Assembly: GCA_032717465.1 (NCBI GenBank)
Contig: CM064697.1
Location: 5,477,533-5,541,532, forward strand
Direction: 5' to 3'
DNA from: Coenobita brevimanus
Lineage: Eukaryota; Arthropoda; Malacostraca; Decapoda; Coenobitidae
Length of the DNA: 64,000 nt
A model generated the notes under the pieces. That model was not told the DNA's origin. It was given only the letters and a program-made list of their open reading frames with translations, and did not search any database. Both the position numbers and the translations under genes were made by a program. This document shows positions 45,366-56,399 of this stretch, piece by piece (the first letter of the stretch is position 1; every line of letters starts with the position of its first letter).

Positions 45366-45522
45366 CCTGCCTGCGTCTTTACTGGAAGGGGTAGCTGAGA
45401 TGCAGGCCACGGGGAAGGGCGGGGGAACTGATGAAAGGCAGATGGGCAGGAAGGGCGAGCAAGTGTGTGTTTGTCCGGCAGTGGAGATGCAGACCACGGT
45501 GCAGGGAGGGAGAATTAAAGGC
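45366..45522 (-). CDS. Weak candidate exon, Cys/Pro-rich
   Basis: On the minus strand the acceptor CTTTCTGCTCACAG, backed by the CT and CA microsatellites, opens a 157-bp segment ending GGCAGG before GTAAGTGG. One frame is open (starting PLILPPCTVVCIS and ending SSKDAGR), using one base to finish a codon and ending in phase 0. It contains a diverged internal repeat (CCGTGGTCTGCATCTC / CCGTGGCCTGCATCTC), which makes a chance open frame more likely. Its phase does not fit the exon at 42.8 kb directly. Confidence 0.25.
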
Positions 45523-45535
45523 CTGTGAGCAGAAA

Positions 45536-45571
45536 GTGTGTGTGTGTGTATGTGTGTGTGTGTGTGTGTGT

Positions 45572-45619
<48 letters not shown>
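45536..45619 (+). repeat. (GT)n(GA)n microsatellite
   Basis: About 36 bp of GT with one TA interruption, then about 48 bp of GA with one AA interruption. Confidence 0.97.
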
Positions 45620-45621
<2 letters not shown>

Positions 45622-46361
45622 CACGTATTACAAAAGAGGTTATTACATTTACACAGCACAAAAAGGGGAAATGATAAGGATATAAAAAATGTGAACAGCA
45701 TGGATATAAGGGGTACAAAGGCAGATAGTACCGAAGAAGGAAGACATCAGAGCAAAGGCAAGAGTGATTAACTAGGGAAAAAGCCAGCACGCGCCCTCTT
45801 ACTCATTCACAACTTTATTTTCTTCCAAACACGCAATGACGCACTGGAATCCACACACACGTCCTAGTAAAAAGTGGTTTTGTTCTGACCTTCCCATACG
45901 CCGCCTGATTTCAAGCATACATCACTACACAACGCAAGAACAGTACCTGCTTCATTGTCGTAATTCTTACATCAATCTACTGCCATCTGTCAATATACTT
46001 GTTTTACTCTGACCTGGCATTAAAAAGTTCCACCTTTTTATCTTGAACGCTGAGATAAAACAGATTAACACTAGAATATGATGCCTGCCATAAATAAGTG
46101 CTATGGAAAGGATGTAATGATGCAATTTTTATCTTCCCATGGAGTTACGTATAAGAAGCTGTAAAAGGGTGAAAATCTACACCAAGTTAAGGTGAAAAGT
46201 ATACCACGTTTGTTCAGCGCGAGTCAAACCTTGGACCTCTTCACAACATACGCTATCTCTTCCGTCACCTTCACTCCGTTAATCACAGTTATATAAAAGC
46301 AGACTAAACTAGAAAGCACTCAGAGAGCGAATATCTCCGCAAATGCCATTGTTATTAAAAA
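45620..46361. other. No supportable feature
   Basis: Unique AT-rich sequence. Confidence 0.5.
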
Positions 46362-46685
46362 GGATCCGGATCCGGATCCATGGATACAGGATTCGGATCC
46401 GGATGCGCCCTAAAATTTAATATATTCTTTCTTGATCAATGGTCTACCATTCTCCGAAATTTCATTGAAATTCACTGAGAACTTCTGGAGATATTGTGCG
46501 GGATACTCCGAATCCAGATCCGGATCCGCCCTAAAATTAAATAATTTCTTCCTTGGCCCATGGCCCACCCCACCACAAAATTTCACTAAATTTGTTCATA
46601 ACTGTTTCAGTAATCCTGCTAACAAACAAACAAACACACAAACAAACAAACAAACCAATGCGGGGTAAAACATAACCACCGTCGA
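46362..46685 (+). repeat. Dispersed repeat family D, copy 1, internally duplicated
   Basis: GGATCCGGATCCGGATCC is followed by two related blocks of about 145 bp, each with CCGGAT...CGCCCTAAAATT, then TTTCTT...GG and AATTTCA...AATT. It ends CAGTAATCCTGCTAACAAAC, (AAAC)n and GGGGTAAAACATAACC. The end resembles 3' tails of some non-LTR elements. Confidence 0.75.
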
Positions 46686-47290
46686 GGAGATAAGATGCCA
46701 CGCGGAAAGAGAAAAGTCGAACTCTGTGACCAAATAACCTTGTTCACCCACAGCACCTCTGGACAAACTGCCATCTTGATCTCTTGACTTCACCCACTTC
46801 TATTGTGTTGATCCCGTGACGCTCTAGGTATTAGTTAAGCATTTTTTCGTACCTGCACTTCGAGCGAAAAGGTTACGTTTCCTGGTTTACTGCCCGATTC
46901 ACCTTTGTGGTTTTAAAAACATAAATGATAGAAAAAAAAAAAAAACACTACAAACACAAAGGCTCAGTCATCATACTATCACCATTTTATCTTTACCTTG
47001 ACAGAAGGACACCAGTGTTTAACATATTTACATAAGAAATCTACATCGTGTATCAGTATTATTAACAACACTGCACTTCAACCGCAAGCCTGACTAGACT
47101 TGTTTATTCAACACCGGTAACCAGTCTTAACAGCCATCGTATCATAAGCAACGGAATAAAATAACGGAATGAAAACTACCAAAGGCTGAATCACACACAG
47201 CCTTGCGTACGACCTCTAAACTTGTAAACGCAGTAAAGCAATGTGTCCAGGCATCACAAAATGAATTTATCTTGATTCTGGTTGGCGCAC
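46686..47290. other. No supportable feature
   Basis: Unique sequence. Confidence 0.5.
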
Positions 47291-47309
47291 GTGTGTGTGT
47301 GTGTGTGTG

Positions 47310-47388
<79 letters not shown>
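47291..47388 (+). repeat. (GT)n(TA)n microsatellite
   Basis: About 19 bp of GT then about 77 bp of TA with one TTA interruption. Confidence 0.97.
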
Positions 47389-47392
<4 letters not shown>

Positions 47393-47943
47393 TCGTTATC
47401 GCGTGTGCTGGTAATAACATGACAAAACGAAATACATTATTATTTTTTCCCCGAGATAATGACAGCTAAACAAAAGGTAGGTGCAGGAGCCAGCCACACA
47501 GATCTTGCCTTGGCATTTTCGCTGCCGCCTCACGACGATTCTTACCGTGGTAATTACACTAATTAATGATTTACACTTATGTAGACTATTATAGTTTTTT
47601 AGGAATGATGAGACGGCATTCTTACTCGTGACTTCCTCTTTACGCTACAGTCCAGGATTTCTAGTTTTTATCGCCACGTGTATGAATTTTTGCTTTGGCT
47701 ACTCCTTTTTCATCTTATTTAGCTCTGTGCCTTCATTTTTGACGCCTTCACTACGCGAGGCTTCGCCCGAGCATAATGAATTCACCTGGCGGCAACAAGA
47801 CTAAAAGGCGTCCATGTGCTGAAACCGTTAACGGAGACTGTCTGTAACACTTTCGGTACAACAATTTGTCCTTACACCGTTCACTTCCATACTTTATTTT
47901 GTAGTTTACTGTTGCTATATCCACATGATTATATTCAACTATC
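47389..47943. other. No supportable feature
   Basis: Unique sequence. Confidence 0.5.
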
Positions 47944-48450
47944 AGGGGTACCCGGGGCTGCCTGGGCCAAAAAGGTGAACACATTAATCCTATTTGTTTA
48001 GTTCAAATCTTTCTTTCTACTCCAGAAAGGCCATGTACTGTACCTCTTATACTTTTGAAGAGGGATCATAAGAGGTCCAGGAGCTTTCTTTTTCAGCTTT
48101 CGCAGACTAACTCACAGTATTGGTGCGCACTTGTTTACTATTACCGGTGACTTCAAATGGCCTACGACCGGTGACCTCAAATGACTTCAGAGGTCAACCT
48201 CACATAGCATATGTCCGAACTGGAGGTCAGGTGAGTCTCCATGACAAAAATTGGGCTGCAGGGGTACCCGGCGTTGGCCGGGCTAGAAAGGCGAATACTC
48301 TACCGTTGACCTCAGATGACCCAGTTCTGAAGTTTGACCCCCCTAAAACCATCCTTAGGTCACCCTGATTCAGAATATAATGGGTCTGGGGGTCTCTGGC
48401 CCTTAGTTTGGGCGTGACTGAAGGACAAACAAACCCACCCCGCCATATAT
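47944..48450 (+). repeat. Dispersed repeat family R, copy 2
   Basis: It matches 37138-37640 along its length: AGGGGTACCCGGGGCTGCCT, TTCTACTCCAGAAAGGCCAT, the GGTGACCTCAAATGACTTC doublet, AGGGGTACCCGGCGTTGGCC and TTGAAGGACAAACAAAC-like end. It ends in ATATATACCATATAT rather than (ATAG)n. Confidence 0.85.
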
Positions 48451-48534
48451 ACCATATATTTATTTATGGTATACAGATTTATGTATGTATACAGATTTAA
48501 GAGGAACTTTTCGCAAAGGACAGTTAGATTTGGC

Positions 48535-48630
48535 CTTCATTAATCCCCTTACGACTTGGGCAATCTGTTAAGTTTTGTGATATAGTCAGGAAATACAAAA
48601 TACGTTACCGGACTGAAGAGGTTAAGCTTT
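48535..48630. repeat. Possible family M copy (inverted ends only)
   Basis: It runs from CATTAATCCCCTTACGACTT to CCGGACTGAAGAGGTTAAGC, with imperfect inverted ends like family M. The core is poorly conserved. Confidence 0.4.
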
Positions 48631-48639
48631 AAAACAACT

Positions 48640-48950
48640 GTACGGAGGACGTCGGTGGCCTGCTATCCGAGAGGGCACGGGTTCGATCCCAGGTCGGGAC
48701 AGGGAAATGATCGACGGTTTGAATTTCGTTAACACAGAGTTCATAAGACCCACTGACATATCACACAGACCTCCCCGCTAATACCATTACACCACTTCTG
48801 GGTGAGACACTCCTAGTATATACATTCAATATGACCGGTGGGTATCAGCGCCGAGGTGGTGACATATAAAGGTGTGTGGCACGTAGGACCCCAGGGCCTT
48901 AGGAAACGGAGTGTCAGGTCTATGTCCAAAGCAGGAAACGTTATAAAATC
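48640..48950 (+). repeat. SINE family A, fullest copy
   Basis: The tRNA-like head has B box GGGTTCGATCCC at 48679-48690. It is followed by GGGACAGGGAAATG, GTTTGAATTTCGTTAACA, CCACTGACATATCACA, CCCGCTAATACCATTACACC, GGGTGAGACACTCCTAGTAT, TATCAGCGCCGAGGTGGTGA and GGTGTGTGGCACGTAGGACC, then CCTTAGGAAACGGAGTG. The 5' end of the head is partly lost. Confidence 0.82.
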
Positions 48951-49224
48951 TAACCTTTTCACTTCAAAAGGTCTACCGCAGGCTATTAAAAAAAAAAAAT
49001 CGTCTGCCGGTAGAACGATTATCAGCGCCAATAAAGCTCTACGTGACCCACCCAACGCTCCAGAATTGTAGTACAGAAGCCTGTCCACTCACCTGCTTCT
49101 ATGCCTTCTGATTTTTTTTGATGGGGTGGGTGGGTGTTTTTTTTTTTTTTTTCTTTCACAATACCAGCACATTATAATATCTCACGTTGCCACCCAAATG
49201 TCAAAATGTTGTCACTACGGAATG

Positions 49225-49455
49225 AGCAGTGATGGCATTAGTGGTGTAGGTAATGGTGTGGATGATGGTACCTGTGGTGGTGTGGGTGATGGTGCTTGTT
49301 GTGGTGTGGGTGATTGTACTTGTCGTGGTGTGGGTGATGGTATTTGTGGCGGTGTGGGTGAGGGTATTTGTGGGTGTGTGGTGATGGTACTTCCGGTGGT
49401 GTGGATGATAGTACCTGTTCCGGTGTGGACGGTGATATTTTGTGGTGTTGATGAA
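49225..49455 (+). repeat. 24-bp minisatellite, about nine units
   Basis: Units resemble GGTGTGGGTGATGGTA plus CTTGTGGT and diverge towards 49455. The frames over it translate the repeat. Confidence 0.88.
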
Positions 49456-50254
49456 TGATGCAGCAGTGACTGGCAAGGTGCTATTATAGGGAGGTGTGAT
49501 GGAGAAAGGAAATTAATGATGAAAGAATTACTTGTGATGTGGGTGTCTCTGTGACTGTGCGTCTGTGACTGTTGTTGTGGGAGTGTGTAAGTGGTTGCTG
49601 TATGACTGTGTGGTGTGATACAGGTGTGGAAATGTAGCTGTGGTTTGTCTAGGTGTGGGTGTTGAAGTGTGAAGGTGGGTTTGTAAGTGTGGCGATTTTG
49701 GATGTGTAAGTCTAAATGAATGTGGTAAACCTGCGGACTCTGAAGGAAACAAGTCAGCTGTTCGGTGTCTGGCTTTCGAAGTTTTTCTGAACGGAATAAA
49801 TCTGAGATGTATTTTGAGAAAAGTTAGATATTATGCAGCATCAAAGAGACAGCAACGTTATGACATAAAGGGAAAGATTTGGAGGATGTGGAGTATTTTA
49901 GGGAAGTGGGAGTAAACACAGCACCGGATGGCACTCACAAATTTAAAGTAAGTCAGCGGGTGGGAGAGGGGACAAAATTTTAAGGGCCACTGAGACAGGT
50001 TGAATGGAAATATGAGTCTTATAGGCGATGATATGTGCACAGCATATAAGGAGAGATGTGGCACCTGTGCTATTCTGATACAAAGTTTTGTAAAAGAAGT
50101 GCATGCCTGTGGATAACATGAAGGTGAGATGGTCTGACTGGCAAAAACAAAAACAGAGGTGTGGATGTAGACGCAGCATGATGGAAAAGGGATGACTAAG
50201 GTGTGTGCAAATGATAGGATCAAATGGGAATAATGGATGATGAGAGGCTAATAA
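49456..50254. other. No supportable feature
   Basis: GT/GA-rich unique sequence. Confidence 0.5.
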
Positions 50255-50424
50255 GAGGATATAGAGGATGAGATGGAGGGATGGAGTGAACAGGTATATG
50301 AGGGGGGGGGGTGAGCTGGGAGTAGGGCAGTGAAACGGCGTTGGACAGGACGACATGAAGGCAATTTGTTTGTGGCCACCCCTTACGGGATTGAGGCGTC
50401 CGGCAACAGATAGATAGATAGATC
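50255..50424 (+). mobile_element. 5'-truncated RTE-like LINE copy (last ~165 bp)
   Basis: From AGGATGAGATGGAGGGATGG to GGCGTCCGGCAACAGATAG it matches the end of the LINE at 19.5-19.7 kb, with substitutions and a lengthened G run that breaks the frame. It ends in (ATAG)n. Confidence 0.88.
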
Positions 50425-50692
50425 AGATGTGAAAGGAATGAGCGGATGAGAGAGGCAAAGGATGCAGAAGGATGATGGAAGAAATGCCCTGATCTAGCAA
50501 AGCATCGAGGAAGGTGAAAGGCCAGCATTCTTTCCCACCTACCTGAGCAGTGTTTTCGTTCTCCCCCGTTAAATAATCTCCTCTGCCTTATTAGGAAAGT
50601 GGTCGACATTGGGAACAGGATTACTCTTGGGGCAATCAACAAAATTCGTTAACGTTTCGTCTATCCAGGTGCAAAAAAGAAAAAAAAAAAGG

Positions 50693-50693
<1 letters not shown>

Positions 50694-50775
<82 letters not shown>
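50694..50775 (+). repeat. (CA)n microsatellite
   Basis: 41 CA units, preceded by an A-rich run. Confidence 0.97.
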
Positions 50776-50777
<2 letters not shown>

Positions 50778-50895
50778 TGCAGACCCGTACGGTGCCTTGA
50801 TCTTCAGTACATGACGATTTCGTGAAACATGCCTGAGGACAGAATTCTTGGTGGCGTAGGATGCTTCGCAACACCTTTTCCTTAGCGATTTACTC

Positions 50896-51228
50896 TGCCT
50901 ATCACCTACATCTTAAAATTCTTGTAGCTTCCCTATTATCACCTACCTCTCAAAATTCTTGTAGCTTCCCGCATATCACCTACATCTTAAAATTCTTGTA
51001 GCTTCCCTCATATCACCTACATCTTAAAATTCTTGTAGCTTCCCTCATATCACCTACATCTTAAAATTCTTGTAGCTTCCCTCATATCACCTACATCTTA
51101 AAATTCTTGTAGCTTCCCTCATATCACCTACATCTTAAAATTCTTGTAGCTTCCCTCATATCACCTACATCTTAAAATTCTTGTAGCTTCCCTCATATCA
51201 CCTACATCTTAAAATTCTTGTAGCTTGT
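50896..51228 (+). repeat. 37-bp minisatellite, about nine units
   Basis: The unit is AGCTTCCCTCATATCACCTA followed by CATCTTAAAATTCTTGT. The last six are almost identical; the first two or three differ at a few positions. Repeats are contiguous, with no spacers. Confidence 0.96.
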
Positions 51229-51381
51229 ATCAATAAAACACATGAAGATATTGAAGTGTAGTGTGGAGAAAAAAAATATCGCTATTGATGAGGTTTTGTG
51301 AAATTTCCAAAGCCAATTATAGTACGTCCCTGAGGCCTATTTTCTTTTCTTTTTTTATCAGGTTAATTCTGGATCTATCAA

Positions 51382-51470
51382 ATTATTATTATTATTATTA
51401 TTATTATCATTTTCCATTATCATCATCATAATCATCATCATCATTATTATTATTATTATTATTATTATGT
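51382..51470 (+). repeat. (ATT)n / (ATC)n trinucleotide repeat
   Basis: Two ATT runs separated by an ATC-rich stretch. Confidence 0.95.
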
Positions 51471-52710
51471 ACAGCGTAAATGATGCAAACTTTGTCCATG
51501 TAAAAAACCTGTAAACAACCCACAAGAAGACAGTAAGGTGTAGTAGGCTAAAGAAGTAAATAAAGGGGAATAAAAACTCTCTCAATCCAACGAGAATACA
51601 GCCACGAGTGACTATGCTGAGAAAATACCACTACGACAGATACGATAAAAGATCCATTGCCCATCATGTCACCTTCAAGCGTAATATTCTAATCAAACTC
51701 AAGGCGACTCTGACTTTATCAATCTGCTTTTCAATATCTAAAGCGTGTCTGAAGAGAGGAATATCATGGGAAGTACTGTATTTACGAGGGATATCAACTA
51801 AATTCCATGATAACCGAGTATCGATAATTTTTAACTCTTAACACTATCGTACTTTTGCTTTTAATATCTGTTACACTTTCACATTCACCCTGATTTGACG
51901 GTGAAGTGTTTGTTATCTGTAATAGTGAAGGTAAACGTAAAGACGACTTAAGCTTAAAGTTGATCAATAGCCTCAAATTTATGCTATTTACTGTATCAGC
52001 TCAGTAAAAGTACATCATAAAAACACTAGAGACATATATAAAAGCAGAGCAGGTTAAAGTTTACAAGTGAGGGCTGAACGAGGTGGCTGGGGTCATGAGG
52101 TACCCCTGGCTCTAAAAAAGTGATCTAGAGCAGTTACCTGATGATAAAGAGCAGTGAGGTAACAATCGCCGGTATGTCACTGTACCCTTTAACCTGGCCA
52201 CTCACTTTCACGCACAACCACCACAGCACTAACCTACATCACCCCAAAACGAGGAATATCTTCATTTTCTATCGTTTCCTCACAGGCTCTCACAACCAGC
52301 AATATCTCACCACAATTATCACAAACGACCCTAGCTCAACATCTTATATCGTCGTTAACTATTACAATTCACTCACAAACTATCAACCATTTTATCGTCG
52401 ATATCAATTACAATTCCCCACCCAGAATATTACCATTAATCCCGGCAGCCCGACAACGTTTATTCTTGCTACCGAGAAGACGACTAAAACCAGCTCATGG
52501 AAGGTTGCTTGTAGTGAAAGGGATAATAAAGCTTCTAAACAATACTTTTTTACAAGTAACTCCTAAGCCTAAGAGAAGAGTCTAACCGCAGGAAGAACTA
52601 CAGGGACACTCATTGGAGCGCATCTCTCCTACAAGGGCAACGTAATTTCCAAACCACTCTTCATAATGGGTCAGGTTCTCTCACCATGGATTAGGGTTTC
52701 GCAGAAAGTG
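51471..52710. other. No supportable feature
   Basis: Unique AT-rich sequence. The frame at 52141-52566 has no recognisable domain. Confidence 0.5.
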
Positions 52711-52882
52711 TTTTCCAGATCCAGAATCTGTAATATGATCCGGATCTGTCCCAAAACTTAATCGACTATTCCCTGGGACATGGGCTATCCACCCACCAAA
52801 TTTGGTCCAAATCTCTCCTTAGTTTTTAAGCAATCCTGCTGACAGACAAAAAAACAAACAGGGATGAAAACATACTCTCCTT
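52711..52882 (+). repeat. Dispersed repeat family D, copy 2
   Basis: GATCCGGATCTGTCCCAAAA, CCCTGGGACATGGGCTATCC, CCACCAAATTTGGTCCAAAT, AAGCAATCCTGCTGACAGAC and GGGATGAAAACATACTCTCC line up with the second half of the copy at 46.4 kb. Confidence 0.75.
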
Positions 52883-53382
52883 GTCGGAAAGAATAACATC
52901 TTCACATCCTGCCAATCGTATCGTCAACAGGGCACGCATACTCTCCAAGACTCGGCAGTTACGATGCCCAAATGGTGCCAAATAAACCTGTAACACGAAA
53001 TACAATGCAAGCAACAAAAGCCTAAATGGTGCGACTTGAACCTATACACACACAAGACAAGCAAGTAACAAATCCAACCGGTGCGAACTGAACAAGTAAC
53101 ACACACAAAAGAAGCTAGGCAAAACTACACTCCTTTTTTTCATCAACACAAGTGTACAAGATCTCGAACACTATCATTTAACCAATCCCTTAGGCTGTTC
53201 TCGATCTGGCACATGGTACAATACTTTGATGGACTGGCATGGAATGGGAAGGAAAAAGAATACACACGCATAAATTACTTAAGCAAACACGGGCTTGGCA
53301 AGTAGAGACAGTAGAAAGTAGAGTCTCGTGGATAACCGTACATAGTTGCAAAGTAGGACACAATAGGTTACTGCTTCGTGTT
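52883..53382. other. No supportable feature
   Basis: Unique sequence with a diverged short duplication around AATGGTGC (52970 and 53025). Confidence 0.45.
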
Positions 53383-53570
53383 AATTCCTTCAGTACGACA
53401 AGGTCTTATTTTAATCTGTTTTATCCAGCTTAGGGGAGAACCATCGTAGTGAACTGGTTAGAAAGCCGCCATGAACTTCCAGTACGATCACAACTTTTAG
53501 TCTTGCTACCACCAGACGATTTTATTCAGCTATGGGGAGAGCTTTCGTAGTGAAGAGGCCACGAAAGGTA
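53383..53570 (+). repeat. Two family M copies in tandem
   Basis: The first copy runs from GTTAATTCCTTCAGTACGAC to ATCGTAGTGAACTGGTTAG. The second has CTTGCTACCACCAGACGATT and TTCGTAGTGAAGAGGCC. Both show the inverted end pair TTCAGTACGA/TCGTAGTGAA. Confidence 0.7.
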
Positions 53571-53694
53571 CTAGGATAGATAAAAATATATGCCTAGTAT
53601 GAATATGGATAGATATGTACTCTTGATGCGTATGTAGGTGCTGTGCAAGATTATTAATTAGTAAAGTACGGAACAAGGCTTAGATTTACGCCTG

Positions 53695-53910
53695 TCAACT
53701 GTACGGGGGTCCTTGATGCAGACAAGCAATTTCTGCCAAGTACAAACCGTCCCCTAGATGAAATATGACCCTCAGTAGTCGGCTTACACCCAGAATCCCA
53801 ATTGTACTGCTGGGTGAATATGGTCATAGATGAAACAAACTGTGTCCACCAGTCTGCCCGGCCAAGAATCGAACCCGGTAAAGTATGGTAGCTATGTACC
53901 GAAGTAAACA
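53695..53910 (-). repeat. tRNA-headed SINE-like element
   Basis: On the minus strand GGTACATAGCTACCATACTT (A-box side) and ACCGGGTTCGATTCTTGGCC (B box at 53867-53879) head about 170 bp of body (GGTGGACACAGTTTGTTTC...). It is distinct from family A. Confidence 0.55.
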
Positions 53911-53944
53911 GGCATAGTAGGCTGCTTTTCGAACCTCACCTAAC

Positions 53945-54104
53945 AGTCCGATAACGAGTTTTTCATTCTGTTCTTGCTACCTCCAGGCGGTTTTAGTCAG
54001 TTCCGGGGAGGACGCCTGTAGTAAAGGATTATGGAAATTATAGTTAACTCCTCTAGTTCGAAAAGTCTTGCCTATGCTGCATAAAATAGGTTGTAAGCAG
54101 CAAG

Positions 54105-54135
<31 letters not shown>

Positions 54136-54165
54136 AAAGGTCGCCGGAGTGAAGGAGTCAACATT
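53945..54165. repeat. Two family M copies, opposite orientation
   Basis: The plus copy has TTCTTGCTACCTCCAGGCGG and GACGCCTGTAGTAAAGGATT. The minus copy (54035-54165) reads GTTGACTCCTTCACTCCGGC, T run, TTCTTGCTGCTTACAACC and GAACTAGAGGAGTTAAC. Confidence 0.65.
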
Positions 54166-54521
54166 CTCAAAATCATCCAATACCTAACCATATCTTACAC
54201 CATTTTTTTTTTTTTTCCCGCCGGACACTCATCCCTAAAGACAATATCCCCTTATCAGAGAGCCAAGTAGCAGGTCAGCGAGCAAGACGTACTAAGCTGA
54301 CTCTTAGTGGGCAAGGCATGATAGACGGCCTGAGATCAAACTGCTGGTACAGACAGGTGAAATGATACCCCTGAAGGAAGCGAGAGATCAGATTACATAC
54401 TCCTGACATATTTTTTTAACTTCGTAAGACCCAAACCGGACTGGGTGTGTTTTGCCGAGCCTATGAGCTAAAATAAGTATCAGATGTGTCCGGCAAGGGT
54501 TTCAAAAGAGCAGGAGGTTGT

Positions 54522-54657
54522 TACATCGACGGATTTTGGGACATCTTAGGCGCTGCATATCAATGTATTTTGGGACTTTTAGGCGTTTCATATCGACGTA
54601 TTTTGGGACATCTTAGGCGTTGCATATCAATGTATTTTGGGACACTTAGGCGATTTA
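54522..54657 (+). repeat. 34-bp tandem repeat, about four copies
   Basis: The unit is near ACATCTTAGGCGTTGCATAT followed by CAATGTATTTTGGG. Alternate units carry TCGACGTA instead of TCAATGTA. Confidence 0.85.
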
Positions 54658-54794
54658 AAAGCTACACGGATACCACAGCATGACACACCAAGCTCAAGAT
54701 CTCTTCACAAAGATTTACTGGTAACAGATACATAAGTGTTAATTTTACAAAACACTACATGTCGGCTTTTAGCAACAGGAAATATGCCACGAAC

Positions 54795-54930
54795 GTCTTG
54801 CTCCTTAGCCTCTTCTGCCCAGGGAGGTAATTTTATCCTGTTCTAGCTATCTTGACAGTTTGACTCAGCTGGGGAAGGACTATGAACTGGAAGGGATATA
54901 CCAAGTCCTTATTAACCCCTTCAAGTAATA
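54795..54930 (+). repeat. Family M copy (diverged)
   Basis: TTTTATCCTGTTCTAGCTATCTTGAC, AGTTTGACTCAGCTGGGGAA and AACTGGAAGGG, then ATTAACCCCTTCAAG from an adjoining end. Confidence 0.5.
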
Positions 54931-55231
54931 TATTAAATTTACATGGTTAAGCAAGGATGAACCCCAAATCGACCGACAATGCATAGGTAGGGTGGGTTGC
55001 CGAGGTACACACCCGACTGATGGAGGCAGTTCGTGTGGCGGTGAGGTGTAATCAACGACCACGCCAATGGAAACAGTAGCCCTCCCAGGCATGGCGCTGT
55101 CGTAACTAAAGCGGAAAGTGAAAGTGAAATGATAATGCCGGAGATTACGCGGCTGACAAGTGGTGATGAGGGTGATCCGAGGAGAGGGATGGGTGGGAGT
55201 GGTGGCCAAGGGTTTGGAACTACCGGTTAGA

Positions 55232-55235
<4 letters not shown>

Positions 55236-55321
<86 letters not shown>
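55236..55321 (+). repeat. (GT)n microsatellite
   Basis: 43 GT units. Confidence 0.98.
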
Positions 55322-55325
<4 letters not shown>

Positions 55326-55882
55326 AATGAATGAAATACCAAAACCTGGGAGAAATGAAAGAAAGGGAAATTAGCTGTAGACAGGGCTGGTAGATAAAAC
55401 GTGGCGGCAGTGAGGTCTTATAAAAAATGAATGAAATATGGGGAGGAAAAGAGGTAGTTTATGGAAAGTCAATGTAAAAACAAAACTTGGGTGCAACTAA
55501 GAGAGAGGGGGAAAAGGCTGCAGATAGAGAAGGGTAGGAATAAGTGGTTAGAGTGATTGATTATGGAAAATGTATGAAGAAGCAAAAAAAAAAACAGAGC
55601 AAAGCAGGTACAACAGCGAATCGAGTGAAGGAGTGGTGGGAAAGGAGCTGGAACGGATGGTCTGAGGTGATTTATGTAGAATGAAAGAAATAGCAACACC
55701 TGGAAGCAATAATGCAAAGGAAAGTTAACTGCCGACAGTGTTGGGTAATGAGTGGTAGGGTGACTGATTATGAAAAACTAATGAGAGAGAGAGAGAGAGA
55801 GAGAGAGAAAGTAGCTGTGAAGAAAAGGCCCTTGGGTAAGAAGCTTTCATAAATGATCAGAACGCAACTGTGATCTTATATG

Positions 55883-55887
<5 letters not shown>
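55322..55887. other. No gene; (GA)n at 55783-55808
   Basis: Purine-rich, with a repeated GAATGAAATA-type motif. No coding support. Confidence 0.5.

Positions 55888-55960
<73 letters not shown>
55888..55960 (+). repeat. (TA)n microsatellite
   Basis: About 36 TA units. Confidence 0.97.
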
Positions 55961-55963
<3 letters not shown>

Positions 55964-56309
55964 ACACACACAGGGCTATTCCCCATAAGTATATTTATGC
56001 ACGACTTAACTTCCAAAATCCAACTATATATAATATACAAATCTTGAGAAGCCCACCTTGTATTATATTTACTCTAAACCGTATTTTTATAAGAGCCAGA
56101 AATTACGTACAGTACAGTACATAGTTCTGTCAGAAAAAAAAAAAAAAAAAGACCAATAATGAACTAGAATATCTTTGCAACTAGGCTATCTGGTGACCCA
56201 GAGTGACGTAAATATCAGTGGCGGAGTAAGTGCTGGTCTCAAAGGTCTCATGATTATATAGGAAAAAGGTTCATTTGGCATTTTGGAAACACAAGCGAGG
56301 GGGGCTTCC

Positions 56310-56359
56310 TTCTGTCTGTCTGTCTGTCTGTGTGTCTGTCTGCCTGTCTCTCTCTCTCT

Positions 56360-56397
<38 letters not shown>
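56310..56397 (+). repeat. (TGTC)n, (TC)n and (CA)n compound microsatellite
   Basis: TGTC units with a few substitutions, then CT, then 18 CA units. Confidence 0.95.

Positions 56398-56399
<2 letters not shown>

Noticed and set aside
50896..51228. Regular ~37-bp repeats resembling a CRISPR array
   Set aside because: Units are contiguous with no spacers, and the genome is eukaryotic. It is a minisatellite.
54880..55209. 109-codon minus frame with mixed composition
   Set aside because: It ends inside a family M repeat and lacks a good splice donor; not enough to call an exon.
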